DNA of 23,828 nucleotides from VGCC01 sp040381195 (GTDB lineage: Bacteria > Actinomycetota > Actinomycetes > S36-B12): assembly GCA_040381195.1 (NCBI GenBank), contig JBEIHR010000019.1:1-23828 (forward strand), in the 5' to 3' direction. Each line of letters begins with the position of its first letter. Positions within the stretch are counted from its first letter, which is position 1. A program made the translations under genes and the position numbers. Of the stretch, positions 14,460 through 22,180 are shown piece after piece. Under the pieces are notes generated by a model. It saw nothing but the letters and a program-made list of their open reading frames with translations, had not been told where the DNA came from and ran no database searches.

Positions 14460-14957
14460 TCAGAGTTCGAGGATCATGCGGTTGTTCCCGAGCGTGTTCG
14501 GCTTCACGCGCTCGAGTCCGAGGAATTCGGCCACACCCTCGTCGTAGGACTGCAGAAGTTGCGCATAGACATCCGGTTCGACGGGAGTGCCCTCGATCTC
14601 GATGAAGCCGTGCCGGCCGAAGAATTCGGTGGCGAAGGTGAGGCAGAACACCCGCCGCACACCGAGGGTGCGGGCACGCGCGAGCAGGGTCTCGAGGATC
14701 TGCGAGCCGATTCCCTGCCGGAGGTGCGAGGGGGCGACAGCGACGGTGCGCACCTCGGCGAGGTCATCCCAGAGCACATGCAGGGCACCGCACGCGACGA
14801 TCGTGTCACCCTCGGCACCGACGACGAATTCCTGGACATCCTCATACAGGGTGACAAGCTTCTTTTCCAGTAAACGCTGACCCGCCCCGGCATAGAGATC
14901 CACCAGGGTGCCGATGTGCTTCACGTCGCTCGTCACCGCGGGACGGATCGTGGTCAT
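14460..14957 (-). CDS. argA: GNAT amino-acid N-acetyltransferase (ArgA-like)
   Basis: A 165-residue GNAT-fold acetyltransferase resembling the short actinobacterial N-acetylglutamate synthases (Rv2747 type), which start arginine synthesis. The acetyl-CoA-binding motif is LRQGIGSQILETLLARA, preceded by the strand VRTVAVAPSHLRQ. Other blocks are VGAEGDTIVACGALHVL, FATEFFGRHGF, and the C-terminal region with VKPNTLGNNRMILEL. Substrate choice among GNAT proteins is hard to predict; glutamate is the likely one because the whole length matches this subgroup. Its ATG overlaps the stop of lysS (ATGA), so it is translated together with lysyl-tRNA synthetase. It converges with ppc; the two stops share the palindrome CTGAGCTCAG. 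Confidence 0.82.
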   Translation of the reverse strand: MTTIRPAVTSDVKHIGTLVDLYAGAGQRLLEKKLVTLYEDVQEFVVGAEGDTIVACGALHVLWDDLAEVRTVAVAPSHLRQGIGSQILETLLARARTLGVRRVFCLTFATEFFGRHGFIEIEGTPVEPDVYAQLLQSYDEGVAEFLGLERVKPNTLGNNRMILEL

Positions 14958-16447
14958 TCCGGCTTCACCAGCGGGAAGAGGATCGTCTCGCGGATACCTA
15001 GTCCGGTGAGTGTCATCAGAAGTCGATCAATACCCATACCCACGCCACCCGTGGGAGGCATGCCGTGTTCGAGCGCGCGGAGGAAGTCCTCGTCAAGGCG
15101 CATCGCCTCGTGATCCCCCTTGGCTCCGAGCGCGGCTTGCTCGACTAGGCGTTCGCGCTGGATGACCGGATCGACGAGCTCGGAGTATCCCGTGGCCTGC
15201 TCGACCCCATCGATGTAGAGGTCCCACTTCTCCACGACACCGTCCTTGAATCGGTGAGCGCGGGTGAGCGGCGAGGTGTCGATCGGGAAATCCATGACGA
15301 AGGTCGGCCCCGTGAAGGTGGGGCTCACGTAGTGCTCGAACAGCTCCTCGAGGAGTTTGCCCGGGACCCAGGTGGGTGCCACGGATATTCCAGCCTTCTC
15401 GCAGAGAGCCACCAGCTCGCTCCGTGGCGTCCCTGGAGTGATCTGCTGCCCCACCGCGGCGGACGTCGATTCATAGAGGTCGATCTGCGCCCACTCGCCC
15501 GAGAGGTCGTGCACGCTGCCATCCGCATGCGTCACGACGAGTCCACCGGTCACCGTGCGGGCCGCCTCCTGGATCAGTTCACGGGTTGTGCGGGCCATGT
15601 CGTGGTAATCGGCATACGCCTGGTAGTACTCGAGCATCGCGAACTCGGGCGAGTGGCTCGAGTCCGATCCCTCGTTACGGAAGTTGCGGTTGATCTCGAA
15701 GACGCGCTCCAACCCACCGACCACGGCCCGCTTGAGGAACAACTCCGGAGCGATCCGCAGATACAACTCGAGATCGAATGCATTCGAATGGGTGACGAAA
15801 GGACGAGCCGCTGCACCACCGTGCATCGTCTGCAGCATGGGCGTCTCGATCTCGAGACAGCCGCGCGCGCTCATGCTCTGCCGAAGTGCTGCGACGACGT
15901 CGACGCGCAGCCGAGCCATGCGCTGGGCATCCGGCCGCATGATGAGATCCACGTAGCGCTGGCGCACCCGGGCCTCCTCGTTCATGGGCTTGTGCGCCAC
16001 CGGCAGCGGCCGGAGTGCCTTGGCGGCCATCGACCAGCGATCCGCCAACACCGACAGTTCACCGCGCTTCGATGTGATCACCTCACCGTGGACGAAGACG
16101 GTGTCGCCGAGATCCACGAGGTCCTTCCAGGATTCCAGGGACTCCTCGCCCACGCCGGCCAGCGCGACCATCGCCTGGATCTCCGTGCCGTCACCGGACC
16201 GGAGGGTCGCGAAGCACAACTTTCCGGTATTGCGGGAGAAGATCACACGCCCGGCGATGCCCACCACGTCGCCGGTCTGTGCATCGGGTGCGAGATCCGG
16301 GTGCGCGGCGCGCACCTGGGCGATGGTGTGGGTGATCGGAAGACTCACCGGATACGGGTCATGTCCCGAGGCCAGTAGGTGATCGCGCTTGGCACGACGG
16401 ATGCGCATCTGCTCGGGGAGATCGAGCTCGTCGGGCGCCTCCGTCAC
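14954..16447 (-). CDS. lysS: Lysyl-tRNA synthetase, class II
   Basis: A 497-residue class II aminoacyl-tRNA synthetase charging tRNA-Lys. Residues ~50-160 form the OB-fold anticodon-binding domain (VGIAGRVIFSRNTGKLCFATL). The catalytic core then holds motif 1 around RGCLEIETPMLQ, motif 2 FEINRNFRNEGSDSSHSPEF, and motif 3 GVGMGIDRLLMTLTG near the C-terminus. Length and motifs are those of a full functional enzyme. The start is GTG at 16447; TAGCCT stands 6 nt upstream with no ribosome-binding site, indicating a leaderless message. It overlaps argA by 4 bp. In mycobacteria and streptomycetes lysS lies between coaX and lsr2-clpC. Here it keeps the approximate place, but lsr2 is not seen. Confidence 0.97.
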   Translation of the reverse strand: MTEAPDELDLPEQMRIRRAKRDHLLASGHDPYPVSLPITHTIAQVRAAHPDLAPDAQTGDVVGIAGRVIFSRNTGKLCFATLRSGDGTEIQAMVALAGVGEESLESWKDLVDLGDTVFVHGEVITSKRGELSVLADRWSMAAKALRPLPVAHKPMNEEARVRQRYVDLIMRPDAQRMARLRVDVVAALRQSMSARGCLEIETPMLQTMHGGAAARPFVTHSNAFDLELYLRIAPELFLKRAVVGGLERVFEINRNFRNEGSDSSHSPEFAMLEYYQAYADYHDMARTTRELIQEAARTVTGGLVVTHADGSVHDLSGEWAQIDLYESTSAAVGQQITPGTPRSELVALCEKAGISVAPTWVPGKLLEELFEHYVSPTFTGPTFVMDFPIDTSPLTRAHRFKDGVVEKWDLYIDGVEQATGYSELVDPVIQRERLVEQAALGAKGDHEAMRLDEDFLRALEHGMPPTGGVGMGIDRLLMTLTGLGIRETILFPLVKPE

Positions 16448-16451
16448 GTCG

Positions 16452-16484
16452 GCAGGCTAGTGGATGCCGTGTGGCCTAGCCTGC
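16452..16484. promoter_or_regulatory. Mirror-image divergent promoters of lysS and the HAD-like gene
   Basis: GCAGGCTAG (16452-16460) and CTAGCCTGC (16476-16484) form a perfect 9-bp inverted repeat separated by 15 bp. Read on each strand, the outer part gives TAGCCT followed by exactly 6 nt and a GTG start: lysS at 16447 on the minus strand and the HAD-like gene at 16489 on the plus strand. Each promoter's -35 zone would fall on the other's -10 box, so the two probably compete, or a dimeric regulator binds the repeat. Confidence 0.55.
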
Positions 16485-16488
16485 GGGT

Positions 16489-17175
16489 GTGTCCTTCCCG
16501 CTCGAGCCGCCGGAGCCGATTCGTGGGGTCATCTTCGATCTACATTCGACGCTGATCGATCAGGGTTCGGCGGATGAGTGGCTCGATGCGGCCCTGATGC
16601 GTGACCCCGTGGACCTATCGCCTCAGGAGCGCAACACACTGGTGGACTTTCTGGATCTCGTCTGGGAAAACGCGCGCGTGCACGATCCCGACAGCCGCCG
16701 CGACCTCGATCCCACGCTCCACGAGCAGGTCTTCCACTCCCTGATCGACGCCGGGCCCGGGATCGATCGCGCCTTGGCCGAGGCGCTCTACGCGACACTG
16801 CTCGATACCTGGCATGCCTACTCGGACTCGGTGCCGACGCTGGTGGAACTCCGCTCCCTGGGCATGCGCATCGGCATCATCTCCAATGTCGGAGTCAGCA
16901 TCCGTCCGGTGTTGGAGCGGGAGGGACTGATCGAGCACGTCGACGCGGTGACGCTGTCCTGCGAAATCGGATGCGTGAAACCCGACGCCCGGATTTTCCA
17001 CGAAGCTGCGAATGCGATCGGATGCGCGCCGGCGAGTGTCCTGATGGTGGGCGACAGCGGGAAGGACGATGCGGGTGCAGCTCACATCGGCATGCGGACA
17101 CTGATCCTTCCGCGTACCCGAGGCCCCGTTCACGGCCTGGGTGTCGTACCCGCGCTCGTACGCGCGAGCCGCTAG
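16489..17175 (+). CDS. HAD-superfamily hydrolase-like protein with altered motif I
   Basis: A 228-residue protein of the haloacid dehalogenase fold. Motif I reads IFDLHSTLID: D17 is the nucleophile position, but the second aspartate, the general acid of phosphatases, is replaced by H19. The other motifs are intact: IISNVG (motif II serine), CEIGCVKPDARIF (motif III lysine) and GDSGKDDAGAA (motif IV acidic pair). A helical cap lies between about 30 and 110. A non-Asp residue at motif I +2 is seen in dehalogenases and some atypical members, so phosphatase activity cannot be assumed. The GTG at 16489 follows TAGCCT by 6 nt. Its TAG stop overlaps that of the convergent coaX gene. Confidence 0.88.
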   Translation: MSFPLEPPEPIRGVIFDLHSTLIDQGSADEWLDAALMRDPVDLSPQERNTLVDFLDLVWENARVHDPDSRRDLDPTLHEQVFHSLIDAGPGIDRALAEALYATLLDTWHAYSDSVPTLVELRSLGMRIGIISNVGVSIRPVLEREGLIEHVDAVTLSCEIGCVKPDARIFHEAANAIGCAPASVLMVGDSGKDDAGAAHIGMRTLILPRTRGPVHGLGVVPALVRASR

Positions 17176-17930
17176 TCCGCGTTCTTCTCGAACACCAGAC
17201 GTAGGCCGATGAGCGTCAAGTCCGGCTCATGATGGGTGATGGTCGTCGATTCACCGATCACGACGGGGGCGAGACCCCCTGTGGCGATGACCGCGGTGGG
17301 TTCACCGATCTCGGTCGAGATGCGGGACACCAGGCCATCGACCTGTCCTGCGAATCCGTAGATCGCGCCCGATTGCAGCGCCTCGACGGTGTTCTTGCCG
17401 ATCACCGAGCGTGGTTTCACGAGTTCCACCTTGCGCAACTGCGCCGCACGGCTCGCGAGAGCTTCGAGGGAGATTTCGATTCCCGGAGCTAGGGCACCCC
17501 CGAGGAACTCCCCTGCTGCCGACACGACGTCGAGGTTGGTCGATGTTCCGAAGTCCACGACGATGCTCGGACCGCCGTAGAGATGGTGGGCAGCCAACGT
17601 ATTGACGATCCTGTCCGCGCCCACTTCCTTGGGATTGTCCGTGAGGATCGCGACGCCGGTCTTGGTTCCCGGCTCGACGATGACCGTCGGGATCTCGGCG
17701 TAGTAATCGGCGAGCATGCTGCGCATCTCGCGCAGTACGGCGGGAACGGTGCTGCACAGCGCGATACCGGACACATCGGAGGTCCCCTCCAGCAGTCCCC
17801 GGAAGGTGAGCGCCATTTCATCGGCGGTCGAACTCGCGTTGGTGGTGACGCGCCAGGACCGGGTGAGCTCGTCACCATCGAAGAGACCGAGAACCGTGTT
17901 CGTATTCCCAACATCGATGGCCAGCAGCAT
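17172..17930 (-). CDS. coaX: Type III pantothenate kinase
   Basis: A 252-residue ASKHA-fold kinase that phosphorylates pantothenate, the first step of coenzyme A synthesis. Diagnostic blocks are AIDVGNTNTVLGLFDGDEL (phosphate loop 1), GADRIVNTLAAHHLYGG, VDFGTSTNLDVV (phosphate loop 2), PGIEISLEALASRAAQL and VIATGGLAPVV. Type III enzymes are not feedback-inhibited by CoA and need a monovalent cation. The ATG at 17930 is chosen because the protein then begins directly at the first strand; a GTG at 17960 would run into nadC. It is the last gene of the five-gene cofactor operon, 4 bp after nadC. Its stop overlaps that of the convergent HAD-like gene in the palindrome CTAG. Confidence 0.95.
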   Translation of the reverse strand: MLLAIDVGNTNTVLGLFDGDELTRSWRVTTNASSTADEMALTFRGLLEGTSDVSGIALCSTVPAVLREMRSMLADYYAEIPTVIVEPGTKTGVAILTDNPKEVGADRIVNTLAAHHLYGGPSIVVDFGTSTNLDVVSAAGEFLGGALAPGIEISLEALASRAAQLRKVELVKPRSVIGKNTVEALQSGAIYGFAGQVDGLVSRISTEIGEPTAVIATGGLAPVVIGESTTITHHEPDLTLIGLRLVFEKNAD

Positions 17931-17934
17931 CGCT

Positions 17935-18837
17935 CTACCCCACCGTCTCGAGGTCCGCACCGATGTCCAGTACCGGTGCGGAGTGCGTCAGTGCACCGAC
18001 CGCAAGGTAGTCCACTCCTGTCGCAGCCACGTCCGCGGCCACGTCGAGAGTGAGGCCGCCCGAGGCTTCCAGGCGCACCCGGCCGGCAACTCGCCGCACG
18101 GCTTCACGCATCTGATCGATGGAGAAGTTGTCGAGCAGCACGAGATCGGCACCTGCCTCCACCACGGCATCGAGTTGATCAAGGGAATCCACCTCGACCT
18201 CGATCGGGATCTCCGGATACATCGCACGCACGTGGGTGAATGCCTGCGCAACACCGCCCGCCGCGATGATGTGGTTGTCCTTCACCAACGCGGCATCCGC
18301 CAATGACATCCGATGATTGAGGCCGCCCCCGCAACGCACGGCGTACTTCTCGAGGGCGCGTAACCCCGGTGTGGTCTTCCGCGTATCCCGGATCGCTGCG
18401 CGTGTGCCGGTGACCGCGTCGACCCAGCGCGCTGTGAGGGTGGCGATTCCACTCAGGTGTCCGAGGAGATTGAGCGCGGGGCGCTCGGCACGCATGAGGG
18501 CGTGGGTGGACCCGTCGACGCTCAGGACCCGAGAGCCGGGTACGACGCCTTCTCCATCAGCCGATTCCCATTCCACTCGAACATCGTCGCCGGCCACCAT
18601 GGCGAAGACGGCCGCGGCGACGGGAACGCCGGCAAGTACCCCGGTCGCCCTACTTACGAGGGCGAGACGCGCGTGCTGGGATTGCGGGACAGTGGCCATC
18701 GTCGTGACATCGACACCTCCGTCGAGGTCCTCTGCCAGGGCACGCGCGACAACGCTCTCCACGTCGAGCGGGGCGAGTCCTGCCGCTGCGAGACGATCGG
18801 AGATGTCTGTCGGCAGGCGATACGTGGGGTATGTCAC
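17935..18837 (-). CDS. nadC: Nicotinate-nucleotide pyrophosphorylase (quinolinate phosphoribosyltransferase)
   Basis: A 300-residue enzyme that condenses quinolinate with phosphoribosyl pyrophosphate to give nicotinate mononucleotide, releasing CO2 and pyrophosphate. It comes after NadB in NAD synthesis. The N-terminal sandwich domain includes ALAEDLDGGVDVTT. The barrel domain holds the substrate-binding RDTRKTTPGLRALEKYAV, GGGLNHRMSL, VKDNHI, EVEVDSLDQL and LLDNFS, ending with LEASGGLT and VDYLAVGALTHS. All are in place at normal length. The GTG start at 18837 overlaps the nadB stop (GTGA), and coaX begins 4 bp after its stop, so it is an internal operon gene. No quinolinate synthase (NadA) gene is in the window. 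Confidence 0.97.
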   Translation of the reverse strand: MTYPTYRLPTDISDRLAAAGLAPLDVESVVARALAEDLDGGVDVTTMATVPQSQHARLALVSRATGVLAGVPVAAAVFAMVAGDDVRVEWESADGEGVVPGSRVLSVDGSTHALMRAERPALNLLGHLSGIATLTARWVDAVTGTRAAIRDTRKTTPGLRALEKYAVRCGGGLNHRMSLADAALVKDNHIIAAGGVAQAFTHVRAMYPEIPIEVEVDSLDQLDAVVEAGADLVLLDNFSIDQMREAVRRVAGRVRLEASGGLTLDVAADVAATGVDYLAVGALTHSAPVLDIGADLETVG

Positions 18838-20480
18838 GGCACGGGCTCCAGGGTCGAGTGGAACGTACCCGTGGCATCCATGTGCGTGACGAGACGCGCT
18901 TGCCAGTCGGTTTCCGACTCAGGGAAGTCCTCGCGCCAGTGCGAACCACGGGTCTCTTCCCGGAGGAGTGCATGGCGCACCAACACCTGCGCGATGGTCA
19001 TGATGTTGGTTGTCTCCCAATTCTCCGTCGTGGGGCTCACATCGGGGGGTGCAGTCCGAACTGCTTCGGTGAGCCATGCGGCCGCACGGCGCAGTGAGGC
19101 AGCACTTCGGAGAACTCCGGCATCCTCGTCCATGATGCGTTGCATGGGTCGGCGCATGTGAACCGGAATGAGAACACCCGGGGTGCCTTGCGACACGGGC
19201 TCAGCCGGGAGGAGCGCATCGGCGATCACTGCCGATGCGATGCGACGGGAGAAGACGAGCCCCTCGAGCAGTGAGTTGGACGCCAGTCGATTCGCACCGT
19301 GAACACCGGTACAGGCCACTTCGCCGCAGGCGTACAGACCACGAATCGAGGAGCGCCCGTCGATATCTGTGCGCACCCCCCCGGACACGTAGTGCTGCGC
19401 CGGCGCGACGGGAATCAGGTCGGTCACCGGATCGATACCGCGAAGTCGGCAGGACTCGAGGATCGTGGGGAAGCGACGGACCCAGACATCCGCGCCCAAA
19501 TGGCGCCCGTCAAGCCACACATGCTCGGATCCGGTTGCACGCATCCGTCGCATGATGGCCTTGGCGACGATGTCCCGAGGTGCGAGATCCGCTAACGGAT
19601 GCTCATCGGCCATGAACGCGACTCCCGCGTCATCGCGAAGGATCGCACCTTCTCCGCGCACAGCCTCTGAAACGAGCGGCTGCTGACCTTGGGCATGCGG
19701 GCCGAGCCACAACACCGTCGGGTGGAACTGCACGAATTCGATGTCGGCGACGGATGCTCCCGCGCGCACCGCGAGGGCGACACCGTCGCCCGTGGAGACG
19801 TAGGGGTTGGTGGTCTGGCCAAAGACCTGTCCGATTCCACCCGTCGCGAGGATCACGGCCGGTGCGAGAGCAGCCCCGACCCCATCGCGTTGACCGGTCC
19901 CGATGACGTGCAGGGTCACGCCCTGGGCGGAGCCGTCTGCGGAGCGCAGCAGATCCAAGACGAGTGCGTTCTCGATCACTTCGATCTCGGGGGAGGCGTG
20001 GACCGCGGCGACCAGGGCCCGGCTCACCTCACGTCCGGTCGCATCACCCCCCGCGTGCGCGATGCGGTCCCGATGGTGGCCGCCTTCCCGAGTGAGCGCG
20101 ATCGAGCCGGATGGTTCGGTGTCGAAGCGCGCTCCCCACTCCATGAGTTCTTCGACCGCATGGGGACCCTCCGTGACCAAGACCGTGACGGCCTCCGGAT
20201 CGCAGAGTCCTGCACCAGCGATCATGGTGTCGCTCATGTGGTCCTCGGGCGAGTCCTCGTCACTCAACGCCGCTGCGATTCCGCCCTGCGCCCATCGAGT
20301 GGATCCCTCGTCTATCTGCGCCTTCGTCACGAGCAGGACGCGCAGCCCCACGTCGCGTAGATGCAGCGCGGAGGTCAGGCCCGCGACACCCGAACCGACC
20401 ACGATCGCGTCGGCGCGTGCTGTCCACCCGGGCGCCGGTGCGCGGAGGGGCCCGCGAATGAGTGCCTGCTCAGGTTGCAC
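18834..20480 (-). CDS. nadB: L-aspartate oxidase
   Basis: A 548-residue FAD flavoprotein that oxidises L-aspartate to iminoaspartate, the first step of de novo NAD synthesis. FAD binding begins with IVVGSGVAGL at about 26-35. EGSTRWAQGGIAAALS and the SEAVRGEGAILRDD active-site segment follow, then YVSGGVRTD, GLYACGEVACTGVHGANRLASNSLLEGLV and a helical C-terminal domain. These distinguish it from succinate dehydrogenase flavoproteins mainly by length and context. The GTG at 20480 is preferred because GGGGGG lies 9 nt upstream and the reading ahead of it is panC sequence. It overlaps panC by 11 bp and nadC by 4 bp. Confidence 0.96.
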   Translation of the reverse strand: MQPEQALIRGPLRAPAPGWTARADAIVVGSGVAGLTSALHLRDVGLRVLLVTKAQIDEGSTRWAQGGIAAALSDEDSPEDHMSDTMIAGAGLCDPEAVTVLVTEGPHAVEELMEWGARFDTEPSGSIALTREGGHHRDRIAHAGGDATGREVSRALVAAVHASPEIEVIENALVLDLLRSADGSAQGVTLHVIGTGQRDGVGAALAPAVILATGGIGQVFGQTTNPYVSTGDGVALAVRAGASVADIEFVQFHPTVLWLGPHAQGQQPLVSEAVRGEGAILRDDAGVAFMADEHPLADLAPRDIVAKAIMRRMRATGSEHVWLDGRHLGADVWVRRFPTILESCRLRGIDPVTDLIPVAPAQHYVSGGVRTDIDGRSSIRGLYACGEVACTGVHGANRLASNSLLEGLVFSRRIASAVIADALLPAEPVSQGTPGVLIPVHMRRPMQRIMDEDAGVLRSAASLRRAAAWLTEAVRTAPPDVSPTTENWETTNIMTIAQVLVRHALLREETRGSHWREDFPESETDWQARLVTHMDATGTFHSTLEPVP

Positions 20481-21288
20481 GGACGTCGACCCCCCTGTTG
20501 TCCAGGAGTCGGGTGGTGCCCACATGCCCGGCGACGAGCAAACGCCCGGAACCCGGCCCGGACAACTCGCGTAGATCTGGGCTGCGCACCACGACGTAGT
20601 CCACGACCACGTGCGGATCGAGCTGCGCCGTGGTCGCAGCGACCATGGACGCGATCGTCGCCTGCTGCGCTCCCGCCTCGAGGGCGCGCGGGATGCTCGC
20701 GGCCCACGCCCGCTCCTCGGCGCTGAGGTAGCGATTGCGACTGCTCATGGCGAGACCATCCGGCTCACGCACAGTGGGAACACCGATTACTTCGACCGGG
20801 AAGTTCAGATCCGCGACCATCTCGCGCACGATGACCAATTGCTGATAGTCCTTCTCACCGAAGAGGGCCTCGTCAGGTCGGATGATCTGCATCAGCTTCC
20901 CCACCACGGTCGCCATACCGGCGAAGTGCCCCGGTCGCGAAGCACCCTCGAGGATCTCCGCGATCGGCCCCGGATGGATGGTGGTGCGTTCACCATCGGG
21001 ATAGACATCTGCAACCTCGGGTGCGTATACGCCGCTCACACCGGACTCCTGGCATACACGGAGATCGGAGTCGAGCGTGCGGGGGTAGGCCGCAAGATCC
21101 TCGTTGGCGCCGAACTGGAGCGGATTGACGAAGATCGTCACGATCACCTCGCCATCCGGACCGACGCGGTCGCGCGCGATCCGCATCAGCTGGGCATGGC
21201 CATCGTGAAGCGCACCCATGGTCATCACAACTGCTCGACGTCCCATCGGTGGCGGGATATCCCGACGCGTTCGCCACACGTCCATCAT
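20470..21288 (-). CDS. panC: Pantothenate synthetase (pantoate–beta-alanine ligase)
   Basis: A 272-residue cytoplasmic ligase joining pantoate and beta-alanine with ATP to make pantothenate, the substrate of CoaX in the same operon. Family motifs are intact: VVMTMGALHDGHAQLM (HxGH-type ATP site), TIFVNPLQFG, EGASRPGHFAGMATVVGKL, FGEKDYQQLV and VPTVREPDGLAMSSRN with the KMSKS-like loop. The length is normal. The ATG at 21288 overlaps the stop of the DUF2520 gene (ATGA). Neither panB nor panD is in the window, so pantoate and beta-alanine must come from elsewhere. Confidence 0.97.
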   Translation of the reverse strand: MMDVWRTRRDIPPPMGRRAVVMTMGALHDGHAQLMRIARDRVGPDGEVIVTIFVNPLQFGANEDLAAYPRTLDSDLRVCQESGVSGVYAPEVADVYPDGERTTIHPGPIAEILEGASRPGHFAGMATVVGKLMQIIRPDEALFGEKDYQQLVIVREMVADLNFPVEVIGVPTVREPDGLAMSSRNRYLSAEERAWAASIPRALEAGAQQATIASMVAATTAQLDPHVVVDYVVVRSPDLRELSGPGSGRLLVAGHVGTTRLLDNRGVDVRAT

Positions 21289-22157
21289 TCGTCCTGAGCC
21301 GCAAGGACGCTGAGCAACGCCGCTGCCTGGTCGACGGAGATGAGGCCCGCGCCGAGTGCACGATCCGCCGCGAGCCGGCCCATGGCGCGATAGCTCGCAG
21401 CGACCGCGGGTTCGTCCAACACTTCGAGATGAAGCGCCACACTCTCCGCATCCCCACGTGCGATCGGTCCGGTCAATGCCCTATCCCGCAGTCGCAGAGC
21501 GTTATCCAGGGACGCGTGCAACAACGGAGCCAGGATCCGTGCCGGATCGGACATGCCGGCCTTCTCCAGGAGATCCGCTGCCTGAGACACCAGGGTGTTC
21601 ATGAAGTTCGAGGCGTAGCTGAGTGCGGCGTGGTACTGCACGCGCGAAGACTCCGGCACCCAGATTGGCTCTCCGCCCAGTTCGAGTGCGAGGGCTTCCG
21701 CAACCGAACGGAACTCCTCCGGTGCGGTCACACCGCAGGGGACGCCACTCAGCCTCTCCAGATCCAGCGAAGTCCCGGTGAAGGTCATGATCGGATGGAT
21801 CGCAAGGGGCACGCAGCCGTGGGCCGATTCGAAGACGGAGAGGCCGTGGCGTCCGGATACATGGATCAGGAACACGCCCGGCCGCACAACCCCGGTGCTC
21901 GCCAGACCCCGGACCAGATCGGGGAGGACATCGTCGGGTACCGCGATCAGGATGGCTTCGGCATCCACGCAGATCTCCGGAACCGTGCAGATCGGCACAC
22001 CGGGCAGCAGGGCTTCAGCACGCAGTCGCGATACATCGGAGACAGCCGAGACACCGACGATGTGGTGACCGGCGCGACGCCATGCAGCACCGAGTACCGC
22101 GCCGACGCGTCCCGCACCGATGATGCCGACGCGTAGCCGCGGTGGTGGCTCTGCCAT
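21285..22157 (-). CDS. Rossmann-fold DUF2520 protein
   Basis: A 290-residue protein with an N-terminal dinucleotide-binding fold (VGIIGAGRVGAVLGAAWRRAGH) and a C-terminal helical DUF2520 domain (SYASNFMNTLVSQAADLLEKAG). The fold resembles that of 6-phosphogluconate or ketopantoate reductases. Homologues sit directly ahead of panC in many actinobacteria (for example mycobacteria), which suggests, without proof, a role in pantothenate or CoA supply. The ATG at 22157 has no ribosome-binding site but carries TAGGCT 7 nt upstream. It heads the five-gene cofactor operon and is divergent from the methyltransferase gene at 22181, with only 23 bp between the two starts. Confidence 0.88.
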   Translation of the reverse strand: MAEPPPRLRVGIIGAGRVGAVLGAAWRRAGHHIVGVSAVSDVSRLRAEALLPGVPICTVPEICVDAEAILIAVPDDVLPDLVRGLASTGVVRPGVFLIHVSGRHGLSVFESAHGCVPLAIHPIMTFTGTSLDLERLSGVPCGVTAPEEFRSVAEALALELGGEPIWVPESSRVQYHAALSYASNFMNTLVSQAADLLEKAGMSDPARILAPLLHASLDNALRLRDRALTGPIARGDAESVALHLEVLDEPAVAASYRAMGRLAADRALGAGLISVDQAAALLSVLAAQDE

Positions 22158-22164
22158 GAGCGTG

Positions 22165-22174
22165 AGCCTACGGT
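22165..22174. promoter_or_regulatory. Overlapping divergent -10 boxes
   Basis: AGCCTACGGT contains TAGGCT on the minus strand (22170-22165, 7 nt from the DUF2520 ATG) and TACGGT on the plus strand (22169-22174, 6 nt from the methyltransferase ATG). The two share their TA. Polymerase could occupy only one at a time, which would make expression of the cofactor operon and of the methyltransferase–NuoD-like pair mutually exclusive at any instant. Confidence 0.5.
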
Positions 22175-22180
22175 GATCAC

